Shown: positions 53,186 through 62,661 of the stretch, piece after piece
Layout: every line of letters begins with the position of its first letter
How positions within the stretch are numbered: position 1 is the first letter of the stretch
Assembly: GCF_008710145.1 (NCBI RefSeq)
Contig: NZ_VYKL01000019.1
Coordinates: forward strand, 62,001-126,000
Reading direction: 5' to 3'
Origin: Niallia endozanthoxylica
Lineage (GTDB): Bacteria; Bacillota; Bacilli; Bacillales; Cytobacillaceae
Length of the DNA stretch: 64,000 bases
Program-made: the position numbers and the translations under genes
The notes under the pieces: generated by a model
Told to the model about the DNA's origin: nothing
Seen by the model: only the letters and a program-made list of their open reading frames with translations
Database searches by the model: none

Positions 53186-54322
53186 TTATACTGACATTTT
53201 CGATTGCATGCTCTTTTGTTGTTCTTTTCGATTTAACATTCTAAAAAACGGAGGGAGGACAAGGATGACAAAAACAATACGAAGTACTTGAACAGCTACA
53301 ACAAATGTAGAATCTGCCTGTAGAATAACTGCTGTTGTCGACATTTCTGCGACTCCCCCAGGTGCAAATGCAAGAACAGAGGTAATGAGCGAAATACCTG
53401 TAACCTTTGATACGAAATACGCACATAAAAACATGGCGATAATTAGTCCTATCGTGCCTAAAAATGCCACAAAAACGGCTTTTCCAACTCCAATAAACAT
53501 ACTTCTTTGAAAACGAGAGCCTACGCTGGTAGCAATGAATATTTGTGACAGTATCATAATAATCTCTGGCCACCAGATTGCTAGATTATGTCCAGTAATA
53601 AAAGAATATACACTTTGAAACAGAGCAACAAAAATCATTCCGCCCACAAGCCAGGGTGCGGGAATCTTTAAAAGCTTACCAACAAAATAACCGGCCCAGG
53701 CCGCCAAACCTAATAATACCGTCCCAAGCAGCTGACTTAATGAGAAGCCGTCTGCGGTAAGTGTGTTACTAGCAGCCACGGTGGAATCCACAGGGGAGAC
53801 AAGCCAGGCTGAAACAATAATTGGAATAGTTAGTACAGTTAAAAATACACGCATGGTTTGGATAATACTAACGATTGCTGTATTCGCACCCACCTCATCG
53901 GCTATTCCAGGCAACGTTGCTACCCCTCCAGGTGCTGTAGCAAAAAAACTTGTAATCATATCCGTTTTACTAAATTTCCATAGAAGTAATCCGGATAGAA
54001 GTGAAAAACCAATTGAAAGTAATAGCATAACTGAAATGGTTATCCAGTTTTCACTAAAAATATGGAGAATGGAATAATTGATTTGTTTTCCAAGCTCAAT
54101 CGCTAACAGCCATTGCCCTAGATTCAGCCAACTCACTGGAAGTCCCTTGGGTGAATGGGTAATTTTCAGCCAATCAGGCTGTCGGAAGCAAAGCAATGCA
54201 GCTAATATGATGGTCCCTAGCATCCAGCCAATACCCAGACCTGTTAAAGAAAACAAGAATCCTCCCATACTGCTGACAAAAATAAACAAGATACTGTGAT
54301 TAAAAGCTTGATTCCGTTTCAT
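53186..54322 (-). CDS. AbrB family (Gneg_AbrB_dup) membrane protein
   Basis: A 378-residue inner-membrane protein made of two repeated halves of about 155 residues with a shared motif: FATAPGGVATLPGIADEVGA in the first and FAPGGVAEMSTTAVILQADS in the second. Each half has several hydrophobic helices. This is the transporter-like family annotated as AbrB or ammonia monooxygenase-related permease, unrelated to the transition-state regulator AbrB. The substrate is unknown. AGAAGGGG precedes the ATG. Confidence 0.82.
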   Translation of the reverse strand: MKRNQAFNHSILFIFVSSMGGFLFSLTGLGIGWMLGTIILAALLCFRQPDWLKITHSPKGLPVSWLNLGQWLLAIELGKQINYSILHIFSENWITISVMLLLSIGFSLLSGLLLWKFSKTDMITSFFATAPGGVATLPGIADEVGANTAIVSIIQTMRVFLTVLTIPIIVSAWLVSPVDSTVAASNTLTADGFSLSQLLGTVLLGLAAWAGYFVGKLLKIPAPWLVGGMIFVALFQSVYSFITGHNLAIWWPEIIMILSQIFIATSVGSRFQRSMFIGVGKAVFVAFLGTIGLIIAMFLCAYFVSKVTGISLITSVLAFAPGGVAEMSTTAVILQADSTFVVAVQVLRIVFVILVLPPFFRMLNRKEQQKSMQSKMSV

Positions 54323-54484
54323 GATACCCCTTCTTTAATAGTTGATTTGGTAATAACGTTTAATATTAATAAATATAGTATATCTTTTCAAATAAAGAAA
54401 ACAAATTGATTAATAAATGGCTTTATTTTCAGTTTGCTAAACATTCATGTTACTATATAAAGAGAATAAAAGGGAGGTTTACTA

Positions 54485-54931
54485 ATGAAAAAGACAATTA
54501 TGTTTATTGTAATAAGCTGCCTGCTAATTCTTGGAGGCTGTTCATTCATAAGCGAGGTTAACAGCACGGTTGAATATGCCAATGAGGCAACAGAATATAT
54601 TGATACTGTTCAAAGCTTTGCCAACGAAGTACCAACGCTGGCACAGGATGCTGTCATAGATGAAGCCGCGAGGAAGAATTTAGAAAGCGAACTTCTGACC
54701 ATGAAGGAGGAAATCGAAAGGTTTAATGAGATTGAACCACCTTCAATTGCGGAAGACCTTCATACCCAAATCGTCAACTCGAACACAAAGCTCACAGAGG
54801 GGATTGACTTGTATTTAACAAATATAGAGAACGGAGTATTGGATCCTGCTTTCCTTGAGGAAACAGGCCTATTAACAACCATAACCGAAATAACAAGTTT
54901 GATGGAGAATATCCAACAGTTGTTAAATTAA
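54485..54931 (+). CDS. Lipoprotein, DUF6376-like
   Basis: A 148-residue lipoprotein. The signal peptide ends in the lipobox ILGGC at residues 15-19, after which it would be lipid-anchored. The mature part is all helical and acidic (EYANEATEYIDTVQSFANEVPTLAQDA, shown in part). It resembles the small DUF6376 lipoproteins of Bacillus, from memory. The function is unknown. GGGAGG precedes the ATG. Confidence 0.72.
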   Translation: MKKTIMFIVISCLLILGGCSFISEVNSTVEYANEATEYIDTVQSFANEVPTLAQDAVIDEAARKNLESELLTMKEEIERFNEIEPPSIAEDLHTQIVNSNTKLTEGIDLYLTNIENGVLDPAFLEETGLLTTITEITSLMENIQQLLN

Positions 54932-54976
54932 TTCATGACTCATTTTTTAAAAGTTAAATGAAAATGGAGAATTTAC

Positions 54977-55005
54977 TTTACAATTCAGTCATATCATATT
55001 ATGAT
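54977..55005 (+). promoter_or_regulatory. Promoter of the thiW transcript
   Basis: TTTACA (54977-54982) and TATGAT (55000-55005) are 17 bases apart, and a start about 55012 would place the TPP riboswitch at the 5' end of the transcript. Confidence 0.7.
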
Positions 55006-55030
55006 AATATAAGATTATGAATAGGCGATA

Positions 55031-55122
55031 TCTACTAGGGGTGCCTTAATAAGGCTGAGAGAAAAACATTTGTTTTTTAACCCTTTGGACCTGATCCGGA
55101 TAATTCCGGCGTAGGAAAGTAG
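55031..55122 (+). ncRNA. TPP riboswitch (THI element)
   Basis: The conserved thi-box segments are present in order: AGGGGTGC, GGCTGAGA, ACCCTTTGGACCTGATC, GGATAATTCCGGCGTAGG (in adjacent pieces). Together with the hairpin at 55151-55190 it would repress thiW when thiamine pyrophosphate is plentiful. Confidence 0.96.
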
Positions 55123-55150
55123 GATTTAATTTAACTTTCTTCTTGTAATC

Positions 55151-55190
55151 AAAGCCGGGTCCTTTCAGGGATTCGGCTTTTTGTTTTTTA
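55151..55190 (+). terminator. Riboswitch expression-platform terminator
   Basis: An imperfect stem with AAAGCCGG...TCGGCTTT arms and a T-rich tail follows the aptamer and precedes thiW. Confidence 0.8.
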
Positions 55191-55217
55191 ATATCAGCTA
55201 TAGAGAGGAGAAACAAG

Positions 55218-55721
55218 ATGAACAAAACATTGAAATTGACAATGACAGCTATGTTTGTTGCAATTGGAACACTTACTAGCCATCTGATTTACATACCCAT
55301 TGGATTTACAAAAGTTTTCCCGATTCAACACTTTTTGAATGTATTGTCTGCCGTATTATTAGGACCAGCCTATGCTGTCTTACAAGCATTTTCTGTTTCG
55401 TTATTAAGAAATATGATGGGGACCGGTTCAATCTTTGCGTTCCCAGGGAGTATGATTGGAGCATTGCTAGCTGCCTTCTTATTTGCGAAAACTAAGAAAC
55501 TATCCTTTGCGTTTACCGGAGAAATCATCGGTACAGGAATATTAGGGGGCTTGGCATGCTATCCGATTGCAACACTCCTGCTAGGTCAAGAGGCCGCTCT
55601 ATTTGGCTTTATTCCTGCATTTATGGTCAGCTCATTTGCCGGAAGCTTGTTTGGTTTTATTATGTTAAGCATTATGCTTAAAAATCCTTCCATTAAATCC
55701 TTTCAGCAAAAAAACTTATAA
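55218..55721 (+). CDS. thiW: ThiW, thiamine-precursor ECF transporter S component
   Basis: A 167-residue six-helix membrane protein. It has the ThiW marks TMTAMFVAIGTLTSHLIYIPIG and KVFPIQHFLNVLSAVLLGPAYAV (parts), plus FAFPGSMIGALLAAFLF and GLACYPIATLLLG. ThiW is the substrate-binding part of an energy-coupling-factor transporter, probably for hydroxyethylthiazole, and uses the shared EcfAAT motor encoded elsewhere. The TPP riboswitch directly upstream fits this role. GAGAGGAG precedes the ATG. Confidence 0.93.
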   Translation: MNKTLKLTMTAMFVAIGTLTSHLIYIPIGFTKVFPIQHFLNVLSAVLLGPAYAVLQAFSVSLLRNMMGTGSIFAFPGSMIGALLAAFLFAKTKKLSFAFTGEIIGTGILGGLACYPIATLLLGQEAALFGFIPAFMVSSFAGSLFGFIMLSIMLKNPSIKSFQQKNL

Positions 55722-55749
55722 TCGGATTGAATGGGGAAGTCCAGCAACA

Positions 55750-55788
55750 GAAAAGGAACAGCTTTGCCTTTAAAAGCTGTTCCTTTTC
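55750..55788. terminator. Bidirectional terminator after thiW
   Basis: Sixteen-pair stem (55750-55765 with 55773-55788) between convergent genes, with A and T flanks. Confidence 0.9.
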
Positions 55789-55802
55789 AAACATTTAATC
55801 TA

Positions 55803-56639
55803 TTACAAGCGCTTAGATAAGTTCAGTAAAAGCTTTGAGATTTCCTCAAACCTTGATATACGAGAATTGATTTCTTTTGCTTTTTCTAATTGGTCAATGA
55901 CAGTTGAATTGATTGCTGCTACCTCTTCTGTAATCTTCTGTAATTCGACTTGGAGATCACGCAGTGTTTTTTCTATTTCAACACTTGCATCATTACTATT
56001 TCCAGATAATTTCCTAATTTCATTTGCTACAACTCCAAAGCCTTTACCAACCTCTCCAATTCTAGCCGCCTCGATGGCCGCATTTAACCCAATTAATCTT
56101 GTTTGAGAAGAAATGGATTTAATAGACTCCAAAATTTGATTTGTCTTTTTAAATTTATTGTTGATTTCATCCGCTTTGCTTTGAAGCGTAATACTGTCAT
56201 CATTTAACTGAGAGGCCACTTTTAGGAATTGATTAATAATATTACCAACTTCATTACTTGATTCAGCAAGCTCTACAGCACTTTTGTTCAGGCCCGTCCA
56301 AGTTTCAATATTTTTCGCAATGCCAACGGAACCGATTACATTTCGATATTCATCTAAAAGGGGATAACCATAAATTCTAACAGGGATTCCATATAGTGAA
56401 GCATCTATGTTTTTAGCTGCAGGTTTCTTCGTTCTCATTGCCTCAGCCATGGCTGACTTAGGATTGACGGGATCACCTGGAGAAATATTTAATTTAACCG
56501 TTTTACCATCTTTTTGGATAACAAATTTTTTTTTATCTGTAACAGCAAACCCCAAATCAGCCTGCATGATTTCTGCAATCCATGGCGTAATCGTTATTAA
56601 TGCTTCCATTAATTCCTTTCCAGTTGCTCTAATTTCCAT
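55803..56639 (-). CDS. yfmS: Soluble chemoreceptor-type protein, YfmS-like
   Basis: A 278-residue methyl-accepting-type protein without membrane helices. The N-terminal 120 residues look like a compact sensing domain with PAS- or GAF-like alternation ([28 protein letters not shown]). The C-terminal half is the MCP signalling coiled coil with the hairpin tip [32 protein letters not shown] (seen in adjacent pieces) that docks CheA and CheW. This layout and size match B. subtilis YfmS. No CheA or CheW gene adjoins it. Confidence 0.85.
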   Translation of the reverse strand: MEIRATGKELMEALITITPWIAEIMQADLGFAVTDKKKFVIQKDGKTVKLNISPGDPVNPKSAMAEAMRTKKPAAKNIDASLYGIPVRIYGYPLLDEYRNVIGSVGIAKNIETWTGLNKSAVELAESSNEVGNIINQFLKVASQLNDDSITLQSKADEINNKFKKTNQILESIKSISSQTRLIGLNAAIEAARIGEVGKGFGVVANEIRKLSGNSNDASVEIEKTLRDLQVELQKITEEVAAINSTVIDQLEKAKEINSRISRFEEISKLLLNLSKRL

Positions 56640-56964
56640 CGGTTTCTCCTCTCTTTATGTACAAATTATAAGGTTTAATAGGCGATATTATCTTTAAATA
56701 TTATTATACACTAATTGGTCACGGAGAAATATGAGAGAATGATAAGGTTCTAAAAACGTTATAAATAATCTAAGCAATATAGAACAAGAGAGTAAGAAAA
56801 TTTCAACCCTGTGATGTCACGAATACTACATGATAGAAAGGACAGTCACTGACAGGTGTATTTCTCTTTTATTGAATTACTCTAAAATTAGATAGATAAT
56901 GAAAATTATGTTGGAAATAAACTTCAGAAACCATTATATACAATGAAAGGGATGAGAGATAAAG
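56640..56964. other. Divergent intergenic region
   Basis: About 325 bases of AT-rich DNA between the minus-strand chemoreceptor gene and the SDR gene. I see no gene, riboswitch or clear operator in it; promoters for both neighbours must lie here. Confidence 0.4.
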
Positions 56965-57714
56965 ATGAGTTTTACCAATAAAACAGTAATTGTTACAGGA
57001 GCAGGGAAGGGAATTGGAAAAGGAATTGCGCTTTCCTATGCTGATAAAGGAGCGCATGTTGTTGTTGCTGAAGTGGATGAAAAAGCTGGTGCCGAAACCG
57101 TACGAATCATTAAAGAACAGGGGAGAGATGCTCTTTTTATCCAAACGGATGTAAGAAATGAAGCAGATATCGTTCACTTAATGGAAACAGCTTTTCATAC
57201 ATACGGCAGGATTGATATTTTGATAAACAATGCAGGTAAGGGAGTTTTTAAATCTCTATTCGACTTATCAATAGAAGAATGGGACGATGTGATCCAAACT
57301 AATTTAAGAAGTGTCTTCTTAGGATCACGAGAGGCGGCAAAGTTTATGCGGCAAAACGAGGGGGGAGGCGCGATTGTTAATATTGCCTCAACAAGAGCCA
57401 TCATGTCTGAACCAAATTCAGAATCCTACGCTGCAACGAAGGGGGGGATCGTAGCCATTACACATGCACTCGCTGCATCATTGAGCAATGATCGGATTAT
57501 GGTAAATGCCATTTCACCGGGCTGGATTGAAACAGATGATTACTCCAAGCTAAGTCAAACGGATCATGCACAGCATTTGTCAAAACGGGTAGGCAAGCCT
57601 GAGGATATTGCACGTGCTTGCCTGTATCTTACAGCGAAGGAAAATGACTTTGTTACAGGGATAAACCTTGTCGTTGATGGAGGAATGACTAGGAAAATGA
57701 TTTATGAAGAGTAG
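56965..57714 (+). CDS. SDR family oxidoreductase
   Basis: A 249-residue classical short-chain dehydrogenase. The cofactor motif is VTGAGKGIGKGIA. The structural motif is NNAG, and the active site is Ser in NIASTRAI with Tyr-Lys in SYAATKGG. The Glu-Val-Asp stretch after the second strand (VAEVDEK) hints at NAD rather than NADP. The C terminus GINLVVDGGMTRKM is typical. The substrate is unknown. AAAGGGATGAG precedes the ATG. A terminator shared with the convergent oxidoreductase follows. Confidence 0.88.
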   Translation: MSFTNKTVIVTGAGKGIGKGIALSYADKGAHVVVAEVDEKAGAETVRIIKEQGRDALFIQTDVRNEADIVHLMETAFHTYGRIDILINNAGKGVFKSLFDLSIEEWDDVIQTNLRSVFLGSREAAKFMRQNEGGGAIVNIASTRAIMSEPNSESYAATKGGIVAITHALAASLSNDRIMVNAISPGWIETDDYSKLSQTDHAQHLSKRVGKPEDIARACLYLTAKENDFVTGINLVVDGGMTRKMIYEE

Positions 57715-57728
57715 AAAAACAATAAAGA

Positions 57729-57756
57729 AAACCCTCTTGGATTTCCAAGAGGGTTT
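57729..57756. terminator. Bidirectional terminator
   Basis: Twelve-pair stem (57729-57740 with 57745-57756) with ATTT loop between convergent genes. Confidence 0.9.
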
Positions 57757-57774
57757 CATCCTTATCTTATAATC

Positions 57775-60093
57775 TTATAGATATGGACTTTCGTGTTTTG
57801 CTTTCAATTGGTTCCAACGACGTTCTACTTCGCGTTCGAATTCTTGAAGCATTTCTTTATTTTCTTCTTTTAACATGTGTTTTGTTTTACCCATGTGTTT
57901 TAACCAGTCACTAAGTTCAATGCGTTTCTTCTTATCTTCTGGGTTATAAGTAAGTTTTGTAACACCTTTTTCCACTTCATAAAGAGGGAAGAAGCAAGAA
58001 TTAACTGCAGCATCTACAATCTCTTGTCCCAGTGTTTCATTTGATTTCCAGTTTAACGGACAGGCAATTAGGATTTTACCATATACCATACCTACATTAT
58101 TTGCATACCATTGCGCTTTCGCTGCTTTTTTCACAAGGTCTTGAGGGAATGCTTCAGAACCTGTGAATACGTATGAAATATTTGTTGCAGCCATGATTTG
58201 AGCTGTGTCTTTATGATGGAAAGCTTTACCTGCTTGATATGGTCCTACAGCAGAAGTACTTGTCATATGTCCTAGTGGAGTAGAGTAAGACAATTGGCTT
58301 CCAGTGTTCATGTAACCTTCATTATCATACTCAACGATAATCATTTTATGGTTACGTAAAGCTGTACCAATCGCAGGACCCATACCAATGTCCATACCAC
58401 CGTCACCAGTTACCATAACAAATGTAAAGTCATCACTTAATCCAAGTGCATCAAATTCACCACGACGTTTTCTTTCATGGAACATTTCCACAACCCCAGA
58501 TAATGTAGCAGCACCATTTTGGAATAGGTTGTGAATATAAGTTTGTTTATGTGAACTGTAAGGATATCCTGTTGTAACAATCATTCCACAGCCAGTATGG
58601 AATAGGGCAACAATATCGCCTTCGATTCCTTTAAAGAATGTTTCTAATCCAGAGAAAATACCGCATCCAGGGCAAGCACCATGTCCTGAAGAAATACGTT
58701 TTGGTTTTTTCGTTAAGGCTCTTAATGGAGGAATCTTAACTTTTAATTCACCAGTTTCTTCATTAGGAGTAACCGTAATAAGACCTGTACGTAAATCTTC
58801 TTTTTTCAATGGTTCTACACGACGTTTTGGTGCTAATTCAGGGTTACCTGGTGTATGACCAAAATAATCAAATGGTACTTCAACTTTGTCAGCTTCAACA
58901 GCATCGATTGCCAGTTGGAAGAACTTTTCAGCATCATCTGCATAGAAATCCTTACCGCCTAAACCATAAACGCGGTTGATCACTTTTGTATCATGGTTTC
59001 CATATGTTTGTAGTGCTGCTCTAACTTCTAGAGCCATGTTACCGCCATGTGCACCGTAAGAATCTCCACGGTCACCAACAGTAATAGCTTTTACGTTCTT
59101 TAACGCCTCAGCAATTTGCTTTTGAGGGAAAGGACGAAGAATGTTAGGAGAGATAACTCCTGCCTTAATGCCTTTTGCACGTAATTGGTCAACAACATCC
59201 TTACATACTTCAGTTGCTGAGTTAAGCATGAATACTGCTACTTCAGCATCTTCCATTTTATAAAGGTCAAGGATTGGATACTCACGTCCAGTTAATTCTG
59301 CATATTCTTTTGTGATTCTTTCGAATACTTTTTCAGCATTATACATTGCTTCAGATTGTTGATAACGGTTGTTGATTGTATCAGGCTCATTCATATAAGC
59401 ACCAATTGAAACAGGGTTATCACGGTCTAAAGCATGTGGGAAATTCGTTGGCATTTCACCGATAAACTTCTGAACTTGATCATTATCCTTAATAACTTGA
59501 ACACGTCTCTTTTGGTGAGAAGTAAAATATCCATCATAAGAAACAATAACAGGTAAGCGAACTTCAGGATCTTCCGCTAATTTAATCGCCATGATATTCA
59601 TATCATATACAACCTGTGGATCACGAGCCATTAAAATCGGCCAGCCGATATTTAAGGCAAAATATAGGTCAGAGTGGTCGCCATGGATGTTTAATGGTCC
59701 AGAAACTGAACGGTTTACTAAGTTTAATACCATTGGCATACGAGTTCCTGATTGAACTGGCAGTTGCTCAAGCATATATAAGAAACCGTTGGCGCTTGTT
59801 GCGTTGAATACACGTCCGCCGCCTGCTGCAGCACCGTAACAAATACCTGCAGAACCGTGCTCACCATCAGCAGCAATCAATTTAATATCATGTTGTCCTC
59901 TTGCTTTCATTCCATCAAGGAACTGCGCTACTTCTGTAGAAGGGGAGATTGGATAATATCCCATAATATGATAGTTAATTTGGTGTGCTGCATATGCAGC
60001 CATTTCATTACCTGATTCAAATACTATCGCTTGTTCAACAGATCCTTCTGATAGGCCTGCTTTTGCTTTATCTATAACAATCTCTTTAGACAT
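57775..60093 (-). CDS. 2-oxoacid:ferredoxin oxidoreductase, fused alpha-beta subunits
   Basis: A 772-residue protein. The first 440 residues are the alpha (PorA-type) pyrimidine-binding domain: YYPISPSTEVAQF, DGEHGSAGICYGAA, NRSVSGPLNIHGDHSD and AITVGDRGDSYGAHGG. After a linker, the beta (PorB-type) part carries GHGACPGCGI for iron-sulphur and thiamine-pyrophosphate binding (GDGGMDIGMGPAIGTAL, IIVEYDNEGYMNTG). The fused pair makes the catalytic core of the enzyme that oxidises pyruvate or another 2-oxoacid and reduces ferredoxin or flavodoxin. Start: ATG at 60093 behind AAAGGTGA. The partner gamma-delta gene is directly upstream. Confidence 0.93.
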   Translation of the reverse strand: MSKEIVIDKAKAGLSEGSVEQAIVFESGNEMAAYAAHQINYHIMGYYPISPSTEVAQFLDGMKARGQHDIKLIAADGEHGSAGICYGAAAGGGRVFNATSANGFLYMLEQLPVQSGTRMPMVLNLVNRSVSGPLNIHGDHSDLYFALNIGWPILMARDPQVVYDMNIMAIKLAEDPEVRLPVIVSYDGYFTSHQKRRVQVIKDNDQVQKFIGEMPTNFPHALDRDNPVSIGAYMNEPDTINNRYQQSEAMYNAEKVFERITKEYAELTGREYPILDLYKMEDAEVAVFMLNSATEVCKDVVDQLRAKGIKAGVISPNILRPFPQKQIAEALKNVKAITVGDRGDSYGAHGGNMALEVRAALQTYGNHDTKVINRVYGLGGKDFYADDAEKFFQLAIDAVEADKVEVPFDYFGHTPGNPELAPKRRVEPLKKEDLRTGLITVTPNEETGELKVKIPPLRALTKKPKRISSGHGACPGCGIFSGLETFFKGIEGDIVALFHTGCGMIVTTGYPYSSHKQTYIHNLFQNGAATLSGVVEMFHERKRRGEFDALGLSDDFTFVMVTGDGGMDIGMGPAIGTALRNHKMIIVEYDNEGYMNTGSQLSYSTPLGHMTSTSAVGPYQAGKAFHHKDTAQIMAATNISYVFTGSEAFPQDLVKKAAKAQWYANNVGMVYGKILIACPLNWKSNETLGQEIVDAAVNSCFFPLYEVEKGVTKLTYNPEDKKKRIELSDWLKHMGKTKHMLKEENKEMLQEFEREVERRWNQLKAKHESPYL

Positions 60094-60120
60094 GTACGTA
60101 ATCACCTTTCACTTTGGAAA

Positions 60121-61125
60121 TTATTTTACTAATTCAAATAAATGTGGTACACGGTTTGCATCAGCGTAACCATCATTTGTTTCAACTTCATTTGTCAATG
60201 CTTCTACTGGACAAGCATGTACGCATTTTAAGCAACCTTTACAGTATTGATAGTCAATACCTTTCAGGAACATTTGCGGACGGCCTTTTTTATCAGGAGC
60301 TTCTTCCCAAACAAAACAGAAGTCAGGGCAAGCTGTATCACAGGCAGCACAGTGGATACATTTATCTTCATGATAATGAGGAAGTACCCCAGAACGTGAA
60401 ATACTTAAATCTTTGAAAATACTATTTCCTGGATCAATAACTAATCCGCCAATTGGCTGTGTTTCATATCCAAGAACTGCCTCTTCGCGTACAAATGGCT
60501 TAGCCACTGCATCAGCACTTGCTTCAAATGTTTTAAATTCTACTTCGTTATATCCACGATCGAATGTACGAAGATTGGATTCTACTAAATGCGGATATTT
60601 TTTCTCAAATGTACGACGAATCGTATCTCTCATAGAGTCAGCATCCATGAAATCTAGAATACGATATAGTGCTCCAAGCATAGCTGTATTTACTTTTGTT
60701 TTTTCTTCTAAAGCAATTTTCGTTGCATCGACAACAGCCATAATTCCGCCGTCAATATTCATCAATGCTTTCAGCTCTTCAGGAGACTTCATTGAGTTTA
60801 CTAGAACCGTACTATCCGGATAAATTCCGCTTGTGCAATCTAGTGTTTTATATAGTGCATCATGGAAAATAGCTACTACATGCGGACGTTCTACAGGAGT
60901 AGTGTCGCGTATATTTGTATAAGGTTCACAGAAACGAATATGACCTTTTACTGGTGAACCTTTTTTCTCAGATCCATAAGATGAGAAGCTTAATCCGTTA
61001 AATCCATTTCCTACAACACCTGCTTCAGATAGCAGTTTACCTGCTAGATTGGCTCCTAATCCGCCAATGGATTCAAGACGAATTTCAAAAAAACCTAATT
61101 CATTTACTCTAGGTAACTTAGACAA
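60121..61125 (-). CDS. 2-oxoacid:ferredoxin oxidoreductase, fused gamma-delta subunits
   Basis: A 334-residue protein. The gamma (PorG-type) domain comes first (IRLESIGGLGANLAGKLLSEAG, in parts; GLSFSSYGSEKKGSPVKGH). The delta (PorD-type) two-[4Fe-4S] ferredoxin domain follows, with CIHCAACDTACPDFC and CKGCLKCVHACPVEAL. With the alpha-beta protein it would form the complete enzyme in only two polypeptides. I use the TTG at 61125, preceded by GGAGG at good spacing; ATG at 61143 is weaker. Together the genes form an operon with a gap of about 27 bases. Confidence 0.92.
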   Translation of the reverse strand: MSKLPRVNELGFFEIRLESIGGLGANLAGKLLSEAGVVGNGFNGLSFSSYGSEKKGSPVKGHIRFCEPYTNIRDTTPVERPHVVAIFHDALYKTLDCTSGIYPDSTVLVNSMKSPEELKALMNIDGGIMAVVDATKIALEEKTKVNTAMLGALYRILDFMDADSMRDTIRRTFEKKYPHLVESNLRTFDRGYNEVEFKTFEASADAVAKPFVREEAVLGYETQPIGGLVIDPGNSIFKDLSISRSGVLPHYHEDKCIHCAACDTACPDFCFVWEEAPDKKGRPQMFLKGIDYQYCKGCLKCVHACPVEALTNEVETNDGYADANRVPHLFELVK

Positions 61126-61551
61126 AAGAATTCCTCCGATCAAACCAAAAATAATAGTTGTTTGCGTTTAATATTGTGAATATTCATAAATATGTTCTCA
61201 TTATAACAGTGGTTATTTTTCAATGCAACAGATTTTTTAAATATTTATTGATTCTCCTTTAATCACCATATTTACTGGGTTAGTAGGTATTTCTCATATT
61301 TCATTTTAAAATTGTATCATTAAATTTCCAATCTTGTTTCATATAAATTCCATAAAAAAGTTTTTTTGTTTTTGATAAAAATAATAAATAGAAGAGAATG
61401 AAATGCGTCTTGTTTCGACAATATTCTACACTGTGTCGACGATGTCTTGCATAATCAGAATTTACAAATCACTTTCATATGATGATTTAGAATGGATGGA
61501 AAGAAAAAAGGGAAATGTAAGTGAGTATCTATGTTCTAAGGAGGTAGAAAC
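61126..61551. other. Divergent region between the oxidoreductase operon and the DUF1292 gene
   Basis: It holds poly-T and AT-rich DNA, a TTTCGACAAT Spo0A-like element (61413-61422) and a nearby TGTCGAC (61434-61440). A minus-strand TAGAAT close to 61425 could be a -10 for the oxidoreductase operon. No gene is convincing; ORFs here overlap the DUF1292 frame in other registers. Confidence 0.4.
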
Positions 61552-61809
61552 ATGGAAAATGATTCACTTCGTGATCTTGTTACAATTGAAGATGAGAAAG
61601 GACAGCAAATTTCTTATGAGGTGGAAGCTTTATTTGAAATGCAAGGAGAATCTTATGCACTTTTACGAAATCAGAATGACACGGTTTTAATGAAAGTCGA
61701 GGAAGATGAAAAAGGACAGCATTTAGTCCCTATCGCTAATTAAATGGCAAAAGAATCCCTTCTTGATGCCTATCCAATTGCTGTGGATGCCAATCCCGCA
61801 GAAGAATAA
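61552..61809 (+). pseudogene. DUF1292 protein gene split by an in-frame stop
   Basis: AAGGAGG precedes the ATG, and the first 63 codons encode a DUF1292-like protein (VEALFEMQGESYALLRNQND, LMKVEEDEKGQ, LVPIAN). Codon 64 is TAA at 61741-61743, immediately followed by ATG and a further 21 codons in the same frame (AKESLLDAYPIAVDANPAEE). Relatives I recall end in exactly such a segment without a break. The split therefore looks like a nonsense mutation. The second part has no ribosome site of its own but could be reinitiated. Confidence 0.6.
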
Positions 61810-61842
61810 AAAAGCAGTACTCAACGGAGTGCTGCTTTTTTT
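61809..61842. terminator. Terminator after the DUF1292 gene
   Basis: Fourteen-pair stem (61809-61822 with 61827-61840) with AAAAA and TTTTT flanks, serving both convergent genes. Confidence 0.9.
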
Positions 61843-61849
61843 GTTCTTT

Positions 61850-61972
61850 TTACCTTTTATTTTCTGATCGCTCTTTTTGACCATATTTTAGCTGATCATG
61901 GTTCATCCCTTTTTCTTTATTTACTTTACCGCCTAAACTAACATTAGAAAAGTTCTTTTCCTGATTAGTCAT
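61850..61972 (-). CDS. Small hydrophilic protein, 40 residues
   Basis: A polar, Lys-rich peptide starting MTNQEKNFSNVSLGGKVNKE and ending QLKYGQKERSENKR. TGGAGGTG precedes the ATG, a strong ribosome site. It converges on the DUF1292 gene and sits beside a shared terminator. I do not recognise a family; many spore-formers carry such small acidic or basic proteins with unknown roles. Confidence 0.6.
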   Translation of the reverse strand: MTNQEKNFSNVSLGGKVNKEKGMNHDQLKYGQKERSENKR

Positions 61973-62137
61973 TCTAACACCTCCAGGATATTAGTCTGTT
62001 CATTTTGCCAGAAAATATGATTTGATACGTTTAAAGCAGCTAAAGTGGGTTTATGAACTTACTGTTATATGTTAAATATAGATAGGTAAGAACTTTCATA
62101 AATGAAAAAGAAGGAAAAATAGAAGGGAGGGAAAAGT

Positions 62138-62533
62138 GTGCTTAAAAAATTTAGCTTACAATCAAACAAACGTGATGAAATGATTGAAGTAACTGAAAAG
62201 GTTCAGGCTTATGTGAAAGAACAGAATATGCTAGATGGGGCTATCATTGTCTATTGCCCTCACACAACTGCCGGTATTACTATTAATGAAAATGCAGATC
62301 CTGATGTGAAGCACGATATGTTACGTCGCTTTGACGAAGTTTATCCATGGGTACATAATCTTGACCGCCATATGGAAGGTAATACAGCTGCCCATATGAA
62401 AGCAAGTACGATTGGAGCTTCACAGCATATTATTGTAACTGGCGGTCGTTTACTATTAGGAACATGGCAAGGGATTTATTTTTGTGAATTTGATGGTCCG
62501 CGTAATAGAACCTTTTATGTAAAGTTATTATAA
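62138..62533 (+). CDS. yugU: YjbQ/UPF0047 family protein
   Basis: A 131-residue protein of the secondary thiamine-phosphate synthase (YjbQ, UPF0047) family. [20 protein letters not shown] carries the catalytic/metal His, followed by [20 protein letters not shown] with more His residues, and [21 protein letters not shown] near the end (each kept as short pieces in the family pattern). B. subtilis YugU is of this type. The GTG at 62138 follows GGGAGGG. Thiamine phosphate synthesis is only a weak secondary activity; the main role is unclear. Confidence 0.85.
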   Translation: MLKKFSLQSNKRDEMIEVTEKVQAYVKEQNMLDGAIIVYCPHTTAGITINENADPDVKHDMLRRFDEVYPWVHNLDRHMEGNTAAHMKASTIGASQHIIVTGGRLLLGTWQGIYFCEFDGPRNRTFYVKLL

Positions 62534-62661
62534 CTTGAATAGAGTCTCTCTTTTAAATAGAGAGGCCTTTTTTGAATTTTTCGTTTTTTAAAAATAACAC
62601 TTATATCTAAAAAAAGGTTTATAATAAACGATTAGGAATGAATAGACCTATTAGGAGATGA

